Shown here: one piece after another, positions 47,301-58,885 of the stretch
Numbering within the stretch: the first letter of the stretch is position 1
How the letters are laid out: every line of letters starts with the position of its first letter
DNA from: Stictocephala bisonia
Taxonomy: Eukaryota > Arthropoda > Insecta > Hemiptera > Membracidae
NCBI GenBank assembly: GCA_035578905.1
Contig: JAQJVL010000047.1
Span: 1,748,111 to 1,812,110, forward strand
Direction of reading: 5' to 3'
Length of the DNA: 64,000 nucleotides
The notes under the pieces: generated by a model
Databases searched by the model: none
Told to the model about the DNA's origin: nothing
The model's input: only the letters and a program-made list of their open reading frames with translations
Position numbers and translations under genes: made by a program

Positions 47301-48269
47301 TAAGAATGATAAAGTGAATATATAAAGCTGCTAAATACTTTATTATTGTATTACTGTTAGCTCACTTGTTCTAGTTAACCGGTAATCTGCTACATATACA
47401 CATGCCATGGAAGTGGTTTACAAATAGGACAACACTACTACAGTCAGATCCTATTTGCTATGGAACGCTAAGTACATGCCACTTGGGAACAGAGTAAGTA
47501 CATCGCACTACCTCAAGCATTCTCTTATTCCCATCCGAGAGGTCATCGTTGCAAATTCAAAGGTATTTGTGCTGATCTCTTTGTGGACTTTGTACATGTT
47601 GCACACTTTGTAACCTAATTCAGATCGTGTTTGTACTAAATTACATCGGGAAGAGTAACCTTATGCCACAGTCAAACTGATGGCTAATATATGCATGTAA
47701 CAAATGTTTCTGGTTACTAGACATTTTAGGATCCATGATGTGAATAATTTCAGTAGGTTATTTAATAATTATAATAACAAAAAATAACCTACAAAAAATT
47801 TTATATAAAAAGAGGTATATGTTTTACCACGTTTCGATAAATCTCCAAATGTATAGCTGATAGTATCATTGACGTAGCAGTAAGATGACATACACATTTT
47901 AGTTGTGGTGCATCATATTATCTTGATATTAACAGAACAAGTCAAGAAAGCTGTGTATGCTTATAATCTTTGTCATTCCTTCCATGTACAAAAGAAGAAA
48001 ATGGTTTACTACTTATGACACTGACCTGGTAACCCACAGCACGAACAATTGTGTTTAGTTCACTAAAAAGTGGGTTCATTATTTGCACAATACATCAATG
48101 TGGTGTCCTGTTACAAATTAATTGGATGTCGACTGACATAGATAGTATTCACTTCAATAACCAGTATCTCCAGTTATTTTCATTGTTTGAAACTACTGGT
48201 GCAGTGTTGTAACCCAGCTACTTCGGGACAAAGCATCGTAGAAAATGTAGGTGATATGTCCTATGCTCG
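44354..48269. other. No gene recognised
   Basis: Mostly AT-rich. A 93-codon minus frame (44385-44666) has no recognised motif. A less AT-rich tract at 45650-45960 and one at 46730-46910 look like old element sequence but could not be assigned. CCTGACGATGAAGAATC at 46327 weakly resembles a PLE tail. Confidence 0.4.
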
Positions 48270-48610
48270 GTCGTCCTAATACTCAATGGTTGCCATCGGT
48301 GTGCATACTACTTAAGGGATGGTGGTGGTCAGGGTCCGAATGTTGAACAAGGAAGAGTAGTGAGTTTCAGCCTTGTCGTTAAAATCAGACAAATTCTACA
48401 TGGTTCGGATTCCACCTCAAGCTGTAAGTCTCTTTAGTTGACCTGGCTACTGGTCTATTAAAAAATAGCTCTTTCTAAAGAACAGTTGACTTTAGTTAGT
48501 AACAATGACTACATTCACTAATATACGTTCGTCACGCCCATTCATTCTCATTACATTCATATTTGCCCATATCTCTACGATCGGAATATTAGTATCAAGT
48601 AATGAATAGT
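48270..48610 (-). repeat. Repeat family C, inverted copy
   Basis: The reverse complement matches 39985-40300 (GGTTGCCATC, GGTTCGGATTCCACCTCAAG, CTCTACGATCGGAATA). Confidence 0.75.
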
Positions 48611-48924
48611 AATGATCATGATAGCTACTATTAGAAGGAAACCACTATATTGTACAAAGTTCATGCCTGGTATCATAATTGGACTACCTGTGTAGTCACA
48701 ATAATCTAACAAACAAACCCCAGTGTAAAGAGTAGCTCATCCATACACTAATTGGATCTCACTTTGTGTTGTAATTTACACAAACAAATCCATTCCTGTG
48801 AGAGTCAGTCACTTATTTGATAAATTTGAAACTAGATTTTGATTTAATACAAATTAAAAAACACTGAATGCACTAAAAAACATTATTGTAATTCAATACT
48901 TGAATTAGCAGTTATTTTAATGCA

Positions 48925-48990
48925 GTCTTCGTATATGGGTGGGTCCATATACGGGTGGGGTATGTGAGGGTTAATAACACTGTTTTTGTT
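48925..48990 (+). repeat. 36-bp minisatellite, fragment G
   Basis: TCGTATATGGGTGGGTCCAT, then ATACGGGTGGGG and GGTTAATAACACTG give about two rough units. Confidence 0.55.
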
Positions 48991-49544
48991 TGGTTCAATA
49001 AACTTCATACGAGTGTAGTTATTGAAATGTAACACTACTTCATTTAGGCAAATAATAGACAACACTAAGTCTAACAATAATAGACAAATCAGCAATAGGT
49101 TTTGTTAAGTCTAAAATACCGGAAAAGTTCTTGAGCTGAGGTAGTAAGCAATGTCAAGGGAAATTTAAAGGAAGTCTTAACTGCTCTTCAAAGTTGTCCC
49201 AGTCGAGTTTCTCCTTTAAAGATTTAAGCTTATTGAAAATCCTTTACCAGAAAACAATCAATATTTGTTCACGTTCTTTTTGCTTGCATTTGTTTTATAG
49301 GTACCGGTAATTTAAAACCTTACAGTGGGAGTTAATACGATAATAAAATGTACTGTTATAAGTTATAATCCATATTAGACGTTTTAAATAAAAATTATAT
49401 GTATAAATGTCTTAAAACATACTCTACGTAAAAGTCCCAGATCGGTTAAATACTTTTGAACATTTTTAAGATATAGCTAAAACAATTGGTACCAAGTTAC
49501 TGGACATAAAAATTTATTTTTACTCATAATTCAGTGACCCACTA
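48991..49544. other. No gene recognised
   Basis: AT-rich, no motif. Confidence 0.5.
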
Positions 49545-49549
49545 CCTCC

Positions 49550-49950
49550 ATAGGGGACGGCCCACTATGAGACAAAAGAAAATCTTAAATGTAAGCATAG
49601 GTCAATGTGCAAACATTTTTAAGCGTCTTAACTACTAGATCATCATGTCTCAAAGTATATCTCAAAAAGTTAAACCTAAACAAAGTGGCGGCGTTCAAAA
49701 GTGTCAACACTGATCTTGTGTGCAAATTCAAGATTGGTTTAATTTTATTGTAAGCCGTATCAGACGAAGCTGCAAAATTTGACACATGATTACTGTACAA
49801 CACAAACATCTACTTTAAGATGTATTCAGTGTCCTACAATTCTTCTATGGGAATGGTCCACGAGGAGTCGGTAGAAAATGTTCAACGTAAGCATAAGTTA
49901 ATATGTACATATTTTTTTCTTCTGACTCCTCGTGGACCGTTCCCATAGAC
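49550..49950. repeat. Diverged direct repeat plus 33-bp inverted repeat
   Basis: CCATAGGGGACGGCCCAC to about 49640 resembles CTATGGGAATGGTCCACGAG to about 49910, both followed by GTAAGCATA. In addition 49843-49875 and 49918-49950 are inverted copies (GGTCCACGAGGAGTC) around a 42-base loop. An open minus frame (49585-49809) lies between; its product is not recognised. Confidence 0.65.
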
Positions 49951-51025
49951 GATTAGCAGGACAAGTAATACTGTATATCTTAAAGAAGGTTTTTTTAACA
50001 GTAAAAACAGTTCTTAAACATTTTTCATTTATGTTTAGTAGTGAAATATATTTTCAACCTTCTTCCTATAGGTTTAACATCTTGTATTTTACAAAGCCAA
50101 AAACTATCAAAAATATAAATCAAATGATTGTATCATTCTGCTTGTGTAAACTTTCCATAAAGGTTTAATATCATAACTATTTAGTGCACTAATAAATTAT
50201 ATTTTATATAAAACTAATGTGCCGAAAATGTAATACTAAATGAAATTCCAAGTAATGAAGGGATCTTTTTAAAAAGAAAAGAATCACAATAGGTGTAAAG
50301 GACGAATTGTGGATGACACTATCATAATCTAAAACATTTATAATTAATGTTATGTGTAATATGTTTTGGTTCAATTTTTCTTCTGCATTATATTACTAAT
50401 AACATTTAATTTTGCTTACTATTATTGCAATAATTAGCAAGTAAGGAACTATTCGTTGTTAACATTGTGCACTAGGCGTTGACTCGAAGCAAAGTTTAAT
50501 TATCTGGTTTAAAATATGTATAGTCATATTCTATAAAAAATTCATGTTTTAGGAAACATATGTATTGTATAGGAAAGATTAATTTATGTTGTTGTTAAAT
50601 AATTCGTTCCATAATAAATTGCACAAATACAATTTAATGTGTACATAATAGCTTAAACAGTATTGAAACGTAAAAATATACTACACTTACAATAATACGG
50701 AAATAAAACAAACACAAGGGCCTATCCCTACCTTACTTTATATTTAATTACCATAGTTTTAATCAATTTAAAATGTATCTGGTGTTCTTCTAAAATTTTT
50801 CAAGAAACAACGTAAAAATGTATATTTGGCTTAGTATATAAACGGTAGTATACTATAAATTGAAAAAAAACTAGGTACTTAAAGATATTTTTTTGAGTTT
50901 TACAAACAAAAGATTACTATGTAAGTTAATTTGGTGACCTTATTTTATTTTTTTTACATAAGAAAGAAGTAAATCATATAGTTCATTCTTAGTGTGCCAA
51001 TAAGTAATTTCACTGAGCTAGTTAT
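49951..51025. other. AT-rich stretch, no gene recognised
   Basis: Nothing recognisable before the satellite starts. Confidence 0.5.
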
Positions 51026-54000
51026 CACACATTGCTGGCAGGCCGCCCGCAGACAACTTGTGTTAAGCCTGTTTATGCTCATTTCCTTACATAGCACAGA
51101 GTCACACCTTGCTGGCAGGCCGCCCGCAGACAACTTGTGTTTAGCCTGTTTATGCTCATTTCCTTACATAGCACAGTGTCACACCTTGCAGGCTGGTCAC
51201 CCACAGACAACTTGTGTTAAGCCTGTTTATGCTCATTTCCTTACATAGCACAGTGTCACACCTTGCTAGCAGGCCACCCGCAGGCAACTTGTGTTAAGCC
51301 TGTTTATGCTCATTTCCTTACATAGCACAGTGTCACCCCTTGCTAGCAGGCCGCCCGCAGGCAACTTGTGTTTAGCCTGTTTATGCTCATTTCCTTACAT
51401 AACACAGTGTCACCCCTTGCTAGCAGGCCGCCCGCAGGCAACTTGTGTTTAGCCTGTTTATGCTCATTTCCTTACATAGCACAGTGTCACCCCTTGCTAG
51501 CAGGCCGCCCGAAGGCAACTTGTGTTTAGCCTGTTTATGCTCATTTCCTTACATAGCACAGTGTCACCCCTTGCTAGCAGGCCGCCCGCAGGCAACTTGT
51601 GTTTAGCCTGTTTAAGCTCATTTCCTTACATAGCACAGTGTCACCCTTGCTAGCAGGCCGCCCGCAGGCAACTTGTGTTTAGCATGTTTATGCTCATTTC
51701 CTTACATAGCACAGTGTCACACATTGCTGGCAGGCCGCCCGCAGGCAACTTGTGTTTAGCCTGTTTATGCTCATTTCCTTACATAGCACAGTGTCACCCC
51801 TTGCTAGCAGGCCGCCCGCAGGCAACTTGTGTTTAGCCTGTTTATGCTCATTTCCTTACATAGCACAGTGTCACCCCTTGCTAGCAGGCCGCCCGCAGGC
51901 AACTTGTGTTTAGCCTGTTTATGCTCATTTCCTTACATAGCACAGTGTCACCCCTTGCTAGCAGGCCACCCGCAGGCAACTTGTGTTTAGCCTGTTTATG
52001 CTCATTTCCTTACATAGCACAGTGTCACCCCTTGCTAGCAGGCCGCCCGCAGGCAACTTGTGTTTAGCCTGTTTATGCTCATTTCCTTACATAGCAAAGT
52101 GTCACACCTTGCTGGCAGGCCGCCCGCAGGCAACTTGTGTTTAGCCTGTTTATGCTCATTTCCTTACATAGCAAAGTGTCACACCTTGCTGGCAGGTCAC
52201 CCGCAGGAAACTTGTGTTTAGCCTGTTTATGCTCATTTCCTTACATAGCACAGTGTCACACCTTGCTGGTAGGCCACCCACAGACAACTTGTGTTTAGCC
52301 TGTTTATGCTCATTTCCTTACATAGCACAGTGTCACACCTTGCTGGTAGGCCACCCGCAGACAACTTGTGTTTAGCCTGTTTATGCTCATTTCCTCACAT
52401 AGCACAGAGTCACTACTTGCTGGCAGGCCGCCCGCAGACAACATGTGTTTAGCCTGTTTATGCTCATTTCCTTACATAGCACAGAGTCACTACTTGCTGG
52501 CAGGCCGCCCGCAGACAACATGTGTTTAGCCTGTTTATGATCATTTCCTTACATAGCACAGTGTCACACCTTGCTGGCAGGCCGCCCGCAGACAACTTGT
52601 GTTTAGCCTGTTTATGCTCATTTCCTTACATAGCACAGAGTCACTACTTGCTGGCAGGCCGCCCGCAGACAACATGTGTTTAGCCTGTTTATGCTCATTT
52701 CCTTACATAGCACAGTGTCACACCTTGCTGGCAGGCCACCCACAGACAACTTGTGTTAAGCATGTTCATGATCATTTCCTTACATAGCACAGAGTCACAC
52801 CTTGCTGGCAGGCCGCCCGCAGACAACTTGTGTTCAGCCTGTTTATGCTCATTTCCTTACATAGCACAGTGTCACAACTTGCTGGCAGGTCACCCGCAGA
52901 CAACTTGTGTTAAGCCTGTTTATGCTCATTTCCTTACATAGCACAGTGTCACACTTTGCTAGCAGGCCACCCGCAGACAACTTGTGTTAAGCATGTTTAT
53001 GATCATTTCCTTACATAGCACAGTGTCACACCTTGCTGGCAGGCTACCTACAGACAACTTGTGTTAAGCCTGTTTATGCTCATTTCCTTACAGTGTACAG
53101 TGTTACACATTGCTGGCAGGCCGCCCACAGACATCTTGTGTTAAGCCTGCCTATGCTCATTTCCTTATGTAGCACAATGTCATACCTTGCTGGCAGGCCA
53201 CCCGCAGAGAACTTGTGTTAAGCATGTTTATGATCATTTCCTTCTATAGCACAGTGTCACACCTTGCTGGCAGGCCACCAACAGACAACTTGTATTAAGC
53301 CTGTTTATGATCATTTCCTTACATAGCACAGTGTCACACCTTGCTGGCAGGTCACCCGCAGACAACTTGTGTTTAGCCTGTTTATGATCATTTCCTTACA
53401 TAGCACAGTGTCACACCTTGCTGGCAGGCAGCCCGCAGACAACTTGTGTTAAGCATGTTTATGATCATTTCCTTACATAGCACAGTGTCACACCTTGCTG
53501 GCAGGCCGCCTAAAGACAACTTGTGTTAAGCATGTTTATGATCATTTCCTTATATATCACAGTGTCTCACCTTGCTGGCAGGTCACCCGCAGACAACTTG
53601 TGTTTAGCCTGTTTATGATCATTTCCTTACATAGCACAGTGTCACACCTTGCTGGCAGGCCGCCCGCAGACAACTTGTGTTAAGCATGTTTATGATCATT
53701 TCCTTACATAGCACAGTGTCACACCTTGCTGGCAGGCCGCCTACAGACAACTTGTGTTAAGCATGTTTATGATCATTTCCTTACATAGCACAGTGTCACA
53801 CCTTGCTGGCAGGTCACCCGCAGACAACTTGTGTTAAGCATGTTTATGATCATTTCCTTACATAGCACAGTGTCACACCTTGCTGGCAGGCTACCCATAG
53901 ACAACTTGTGTTAAGCCTGTTCATGATCATTTCTTTACATAGCACAGTGTCACACCTTGCTGGCAGGCCGCCCGCAGACAACTTGTATTTAGCCTGTTTA

Positions 54001-55578
54001 TGCTCATTTTCTTACATAGCACAGTGTCACACCTTGATGGCAGGTCACCCGCAGACAACTTGTGCTAAGCCTGTTTATGCTCATTTCCTTACATAGCACA
54101 GTGTCACACCTTGCTGGTAGGCCACCCGCAGACAACTTTTCTCTTAGCCTGTTTATGCTCATTTCCTTACATAGCACAGTGTCACACCTTGCTGGCAGGT
54201 CACCCACAGACAACTTGTGTTAAGACTGTTTATGCTCATTACCTTACATAGCACAGTATCACACCTTGGTGGCAGGTCACCCACAGACAACTTGTGTTAA
54301 GCCTGTTTATGCTCATTTCCTTACATAGCACAGTGTCACAACTTGCTGGCAGGCCACCCGCAGACAACTTGTGTAAAGCATGTTTATGATCATTTCCTTA
54401 CATAGCACAGTGTCACACCTTGCAGGCAGGTCACCCACAGACAACTTGTGTTAAGCCTTTTTATGCTCATTTCCTTACATAGCACAGTGTCACACCTTGC
54501 TGGCAGGCCACCCGCAGACAACTTGTATTAAGCATGTTTATGATCATTTCCTTACATAGCACAGTGTCACACCTTGCTGGCCGGTCACCCACAGACAACT
54601 TGTGTTAAGCCTGTTTATGCTCATTTCCTTACAAAGCACAGTGTCACACCTTGCTGGCAGACCACCCGCAGACAACTTGTGTTAAGCCTGTTTATGCTCA
54701 TTTCCTTACATAGCACAGTGTCACACCTTGCTGGCAGGCCACCCGCAGACAACTTGTGTTTAGCCTGTTTATGATCATTTCCTTACATAGCACAGTGTCA
54801 CACCTTGCTGGCAGGCCACCCACAGACAACTTGTGTTAAGCATGTTTATGATCATTTCCTTACATAGCACAGTGTCACACCTTGCTGGCAGGCCGCCTAC
54901 AGACAACTTGTGTTAAGCCTGTTTATGCTCATTTCCTTACATTATACAGTGTTACACATTGCTGGCAGGCCGTCCACAGACATCTTGTGTTAAGCCTGTT
55001 TATGCTCATTTCCTTACATAGCACAGTGTCACACCTTGCTGGCAGGCCACCCGCAGACAACTTGTGTTAAGCCTGTTTATGCTAAATTCCTTACATATCA
55101 CAGTGTCACACCTTGCTAGCAGGCCACCCACAGACAACTTGTGTTAAGCTTGTTTATGCTCATTTCCTTACATATCACAATGTCACCCCTTCCTAGCAGG
55201 CCGCCCACAGACAACTTGTGTTTAGCCTGTTTATGCTCATTTCCTTACATAGCACAGTGTCACACTTTGATCGCAGGCCGCCCGCAGACAACTTGTGTTT
55301 AGCTTGTTTATGCTCATTTCCTTACATAGCACAGTGTCACACCTTGCTGGCAGGCCGCCCGCAGACAACTTGTGTTTAGCCTGTTTATGCTCATTTCCTT
55401 ACATAGCACAGTGTCACACCTTGCTGGCAGGCCGCCCGCAGACTTTTGTTTAGCCTGTTTATGCTCATTTCCTTACATTGTACAGTGTTACACATTGCTG
55501 GCAGGCCGCCCACAGACAACTTGTGTTAAGCTTGTTTATGCTCAATTCCTTACATAGCACAGTGTCACCCCTTGCTAG
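51026..55578. repeat. 77-bp satellite array, about 59 copies
   Basis: The unit is about 77 bases: CACACCTTGCTGGCAGGCCG, CCCGCAGACAACTTGTGTTT, AGCCTGTTTATGCTCATTTC, CTTACATAGCACAGTGT. The spacing was measured at 51120 to 51197. Two variant blocks are visible: CCCCTTGCTAGCAGG with GCAGGCAAC dominates 51260-52100, and AAGCATGTTTATGATC variants alternate with AAGCCTGTTTATGCTC at 52740-54900. Open frames of about 62 codons recur because the unit lacks stops in some phases; they are not genes. Confidence 0.97.
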
Positions 55579-55584
55579 AAACAC

Positions 55585-55700
55585 AAAATGCAAAATAAAT
55601 TTGTGCATTTTGTGCTAATATTGTAATACATTTGTGTTGTGTGACGTTTACTTGTACTGTATATACCAAACGTATTATGCTAATTAAAAAACTATTAGTA
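55585..55700 (+). mobile_element. 3' part of the palindromic PLE-like element
   Basis: TTTGTGCATTTTGTGC through GTGTGACGTTTACTTGTACT and TATTATGCTAATTAAAAAAC matches 26227-26352 closely. It follows the last satellite unit directly. Confidence 0.8.
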
Positions 55701-56204
55701 TTATTTTACCCATAGTAGAAGAATTATTGTTATCTGTTCTCAGCGTATGAAATAAATAACAAACACCTTAAATTTTTAAAGAAGTAGGAATGATAATAGT
55801 GAAAAAATGAAATTGAGAAATAGGAAGAGAACAACATGTATATCTACAACTCAATATCACACACAAACTATTAAATAATTTTATAAACATGCAAGACTTA
55901 TGTCTTAGTAATAAACAAAACACTTGTCTTGGAATTACACTGTTCTGTCCTCCTTCTCTCATTTATCATTCTTGACTATTGTGTTGAATCTATATTACCC
56001 TATCCGGTATTGATACAACTACGATATACAATCAACAAAATGACCCTGGCTGGCACTGTTAGTAATTTATCATGGCAGATATTATAAAAATATATCTAAC
56101 TCATAAGATAAAATTTCGATTGATACAAAAATTTTTATAATACTTTTTGTGTTTGTAGCACTTAGCTATGCTACCAAAACAGGCAAACTTTGTTGAAAAG
56201 TACT
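55701..56204. other. No gene recognised
   Basis: AT-rich, no motif. Confidence 0.5.
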
Positions 56205-56776
56205 CAATAGAGGAAAGGACTATTGTACCCTGGAAAACCATTTTACGCTAGGAAAAGTAAAAAGAAAATATTTCATTTCAACATTTCATGACGACGAGGC
56301 ACAATTCTCACAGATTTGGATTGTTCTTTAATGTTAGTTTAGTTTGCCAGAGCCAATGTGTGCCTACAGCAATAAATGTGTCGCAAAAAAAATACAATTA
56401 TGCCTTCATAATAAATATAGATTTAAATTAATCAATTTTACTGAAATCGTGGCTAGTTTATATCGTTATAGTTTTAACTACTTTAACTTTTTTAATGTAT
56501 TTAATTCCAGTTATAATTTTTTTTAATTTTACATCCAATTTTATACACAGACAAAAACTTAATAAATTATGATATAATCAACTATGAGTTAATTGTACAC
56601 CAAATAATCCTGATTATTATTACTTCAAATAACTTAGAAACTTTCAGATGTCAAATTTCAGTTCAGAGTTCAAATAGTTCGAAAAGTGTATTACACTTAA
56701 GAGAAATGTGACACCATTCTTGCCCCCCGAAGAACTACACTGCCATATCTAAGTGAACTTTATTGCTGCCTCTGTG

Positions 56777-56942
56777 TTATGGGTACATGTACCACTGCAC
56801 GTGTATGGGTGGGCGGGTGGGCCAATATCATTGTACGTGTATGGGTGGGCGGGTGGGCCAATACCACTGTACGTGTATGGGTGGGTGGGTGGGCCAATAC
56901 CACTGTACGTGTATGGATGGGCGGGTGGGCCAATACCACTGC
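56777..56942 (+). repeat. 36-bp G4 minisatellite, array H (inserted block)
   Basis: About 4.5 units of ACTGTACGTGTATGGGTGGG plus CGGGTGGGCCAATACC. Three of four units keep four G runs with single-base loops. The paralogous site at 5543/5544 lacks it. Confidence 0.95.
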
Positions 56943-58599
56943 ACTCAAGATTTTGGAGGAAATGTGTACTAATTTGAGGTATTTACAGTTGGATTACTTT
57001 CCTTTATTTAAAGGAAGCCAAAGCTTAACTAAATTTTATACCAGTCTTAACTGAACCATTGCTTCTTAAGCAGTTTTATGATGTTTAAAAGTTATACAAG
57101 CAAATATAACTAGAAGGTAAATGTACCAAATCACAGAACAATTCAAGTAAATATAATTCGCTCAAATCAAAATACGACTAAAGCAAATAAAGTCCAATTT
57201 ATGATTGGAAAAAAGGGTGTGTCCCACATAAAAAAATACTTGATATAGCTACAATAACCTCTATGTAGGATTCACATTCCACAGTCACCAAATCAAAATA
57301 TTTTAAGAGGTAAAAACAGTAGAGGGACCAAATCTATTCCCCTTTGGGGTGCCGAACTTTTTTTCACAAATTTTTTTTTTTTTAATAAAGATACTTTTGA
57401 ATTAAATTGAAAAAATGTATATATAAATCCAGGTATGAAAAAATTGTGTATGAAAAGACCAAGTAAAAGAGTCCAAAATGTATTAAAGATAGCTCCCCAT
57501 AATATGCGTAGTGCGAATTGACAGCAAAACTAGGCATGGCAAGGACCTTAATTGCCGCTAATTATGGTTACCTAACTAACAAGTAATACATAAATTCCCT
57601 TTCGTTTCCAGTTCACTGTAAGTAAATAACAATCGTATACCTACAGAGCTTAAAAGAATAACGTGAAATATTCTCCAGTTAACCCGATAATTGTAGATTA
57701 GATACAAAATTTACATATACGATTGGAATATTATATTTAGGAAACATTTACAAAGTATTCATTTTATGTTAATTCAAAAAGTTAGGTGTGTTTTAGGAAG
57801 TAACAAAAATATACATTATAAAGAAATTATTGTCAATACAAAATACTTGTTGTGTAACTATGTTATGTTAGTTATTAAATTCTTTTTATTAAATTAAACA
57901 ATCTGTTATTAAGAAGGGCTTGAGTGCAGGAAGTTTTATTTTGTTAAATTAAAGATTATATTTTCTTGTCTAACATCTTCGTGATTTTTACTTCTGGATA
58001 GTTTTCAATAATTTAGCATAAATTTGATAACCGAACAAAGTTTATTTAGTTGTATAGTATAAGATGTAAAGTAATGGTCTTATTATTTTTGTAAGTTGTA
58101 AAATAATAAGACTTAAACAAATTATAAAACTGACTACTGATAAGTTTTCTTGTCCTGATACTAGAACACGAAAAAGTATCAGTAACAGCAATTAAATGTG
58201 TTCAATGTATAAAATAACCATTTAGGTCAACTCATAAATTACCAGTATAAAATTTACAAATAAAATTATTTGATTGTATTGGTTTTTATTAAATATTAAA
58301 ATTAAGCATTTGTTAAAGTAATTGTTATAAGTTTCGATTTAAAACAAAGCAAAGCTATGGTCAGGTTTTGAGTCGTTCTACAAAACACCTAGTTTTTATT
58401 TGATAATTTTAAGTGTGTGATATCATCATAACCATAAGATAATTTTTAGGAATAACTAATCTTGACAGTTGAGTTCCAATTTGGTGGTTGGAAATATATA
58501 TAAGGAGGTCTTTATATAGTAAGGCTTACATACATAGATCAGTTTTAATGGCACCGTTAGTTGTGTGGTTGGTTATCCCATGTTGGTCTCCTTGATGAT

Positions 58600-58885
58600 T
58601 TAGTCTCAGTGACATGTGACGGCGGAGTACCGGTTATCTAGCTACATATGTGTACTGTGGAAATTGCCTACCCACTTGTGCAGGAGCTGAATCCCTTGAA
58701 GGCCTCATCGTTTATTATAAACCCTAATCAACGGTCTCAGTGTCATATTTGACGGTGGAGTAACTGTGTTCTAACTATATGTGTGTCCTGCGGGAGTTTC
58801 CTACATACTTGTGCAGGAGCTGAATCCCTTGAAGGCCTCAGCGTTTATTATAAACCCTAATTAAAGGTCTCAGTGTCATATGTGT
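58600..58885 (-). repeat. Tandem dimer, unit about 140 bp, inside family A copy 2
   Basis: Two units share TTGTGCAGGAGCTGAATCCC, TTGAAGGCCTCA and TTTATTATAAACCCTAAT. They are the inverted counterparts of 5020-5305. Confidence 0.8.

Larger units (their letters stand above)
56205..58885 (-). repeat. Repeat family A, inverted copy 2
   Basis: Blocks at 56225-56320, 56440-56560, 56620-56776, 56975-57205 and 58530-58885 match the reverse complement of 4960-6095. Two extra pieces are present: the minisatellite at 56777-56942 and about 1.3 kb at 57210-58530 that is AT-rich with no gene recognised. The LINE B tail abuts its end at 58885. Confidence 0.7.

Noticed and set aside
50994..55557. Many open frames of about 62 codons in the satellite
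   Set aside because: Same reading repeats with the 77-bp unit and ends at the same stop each time; a tandem-repeat artefact.
51026..55578. CRISPR-like array
   Set aside because: The units are contiguous without unique spacers, and the genome context is eukaryotic.
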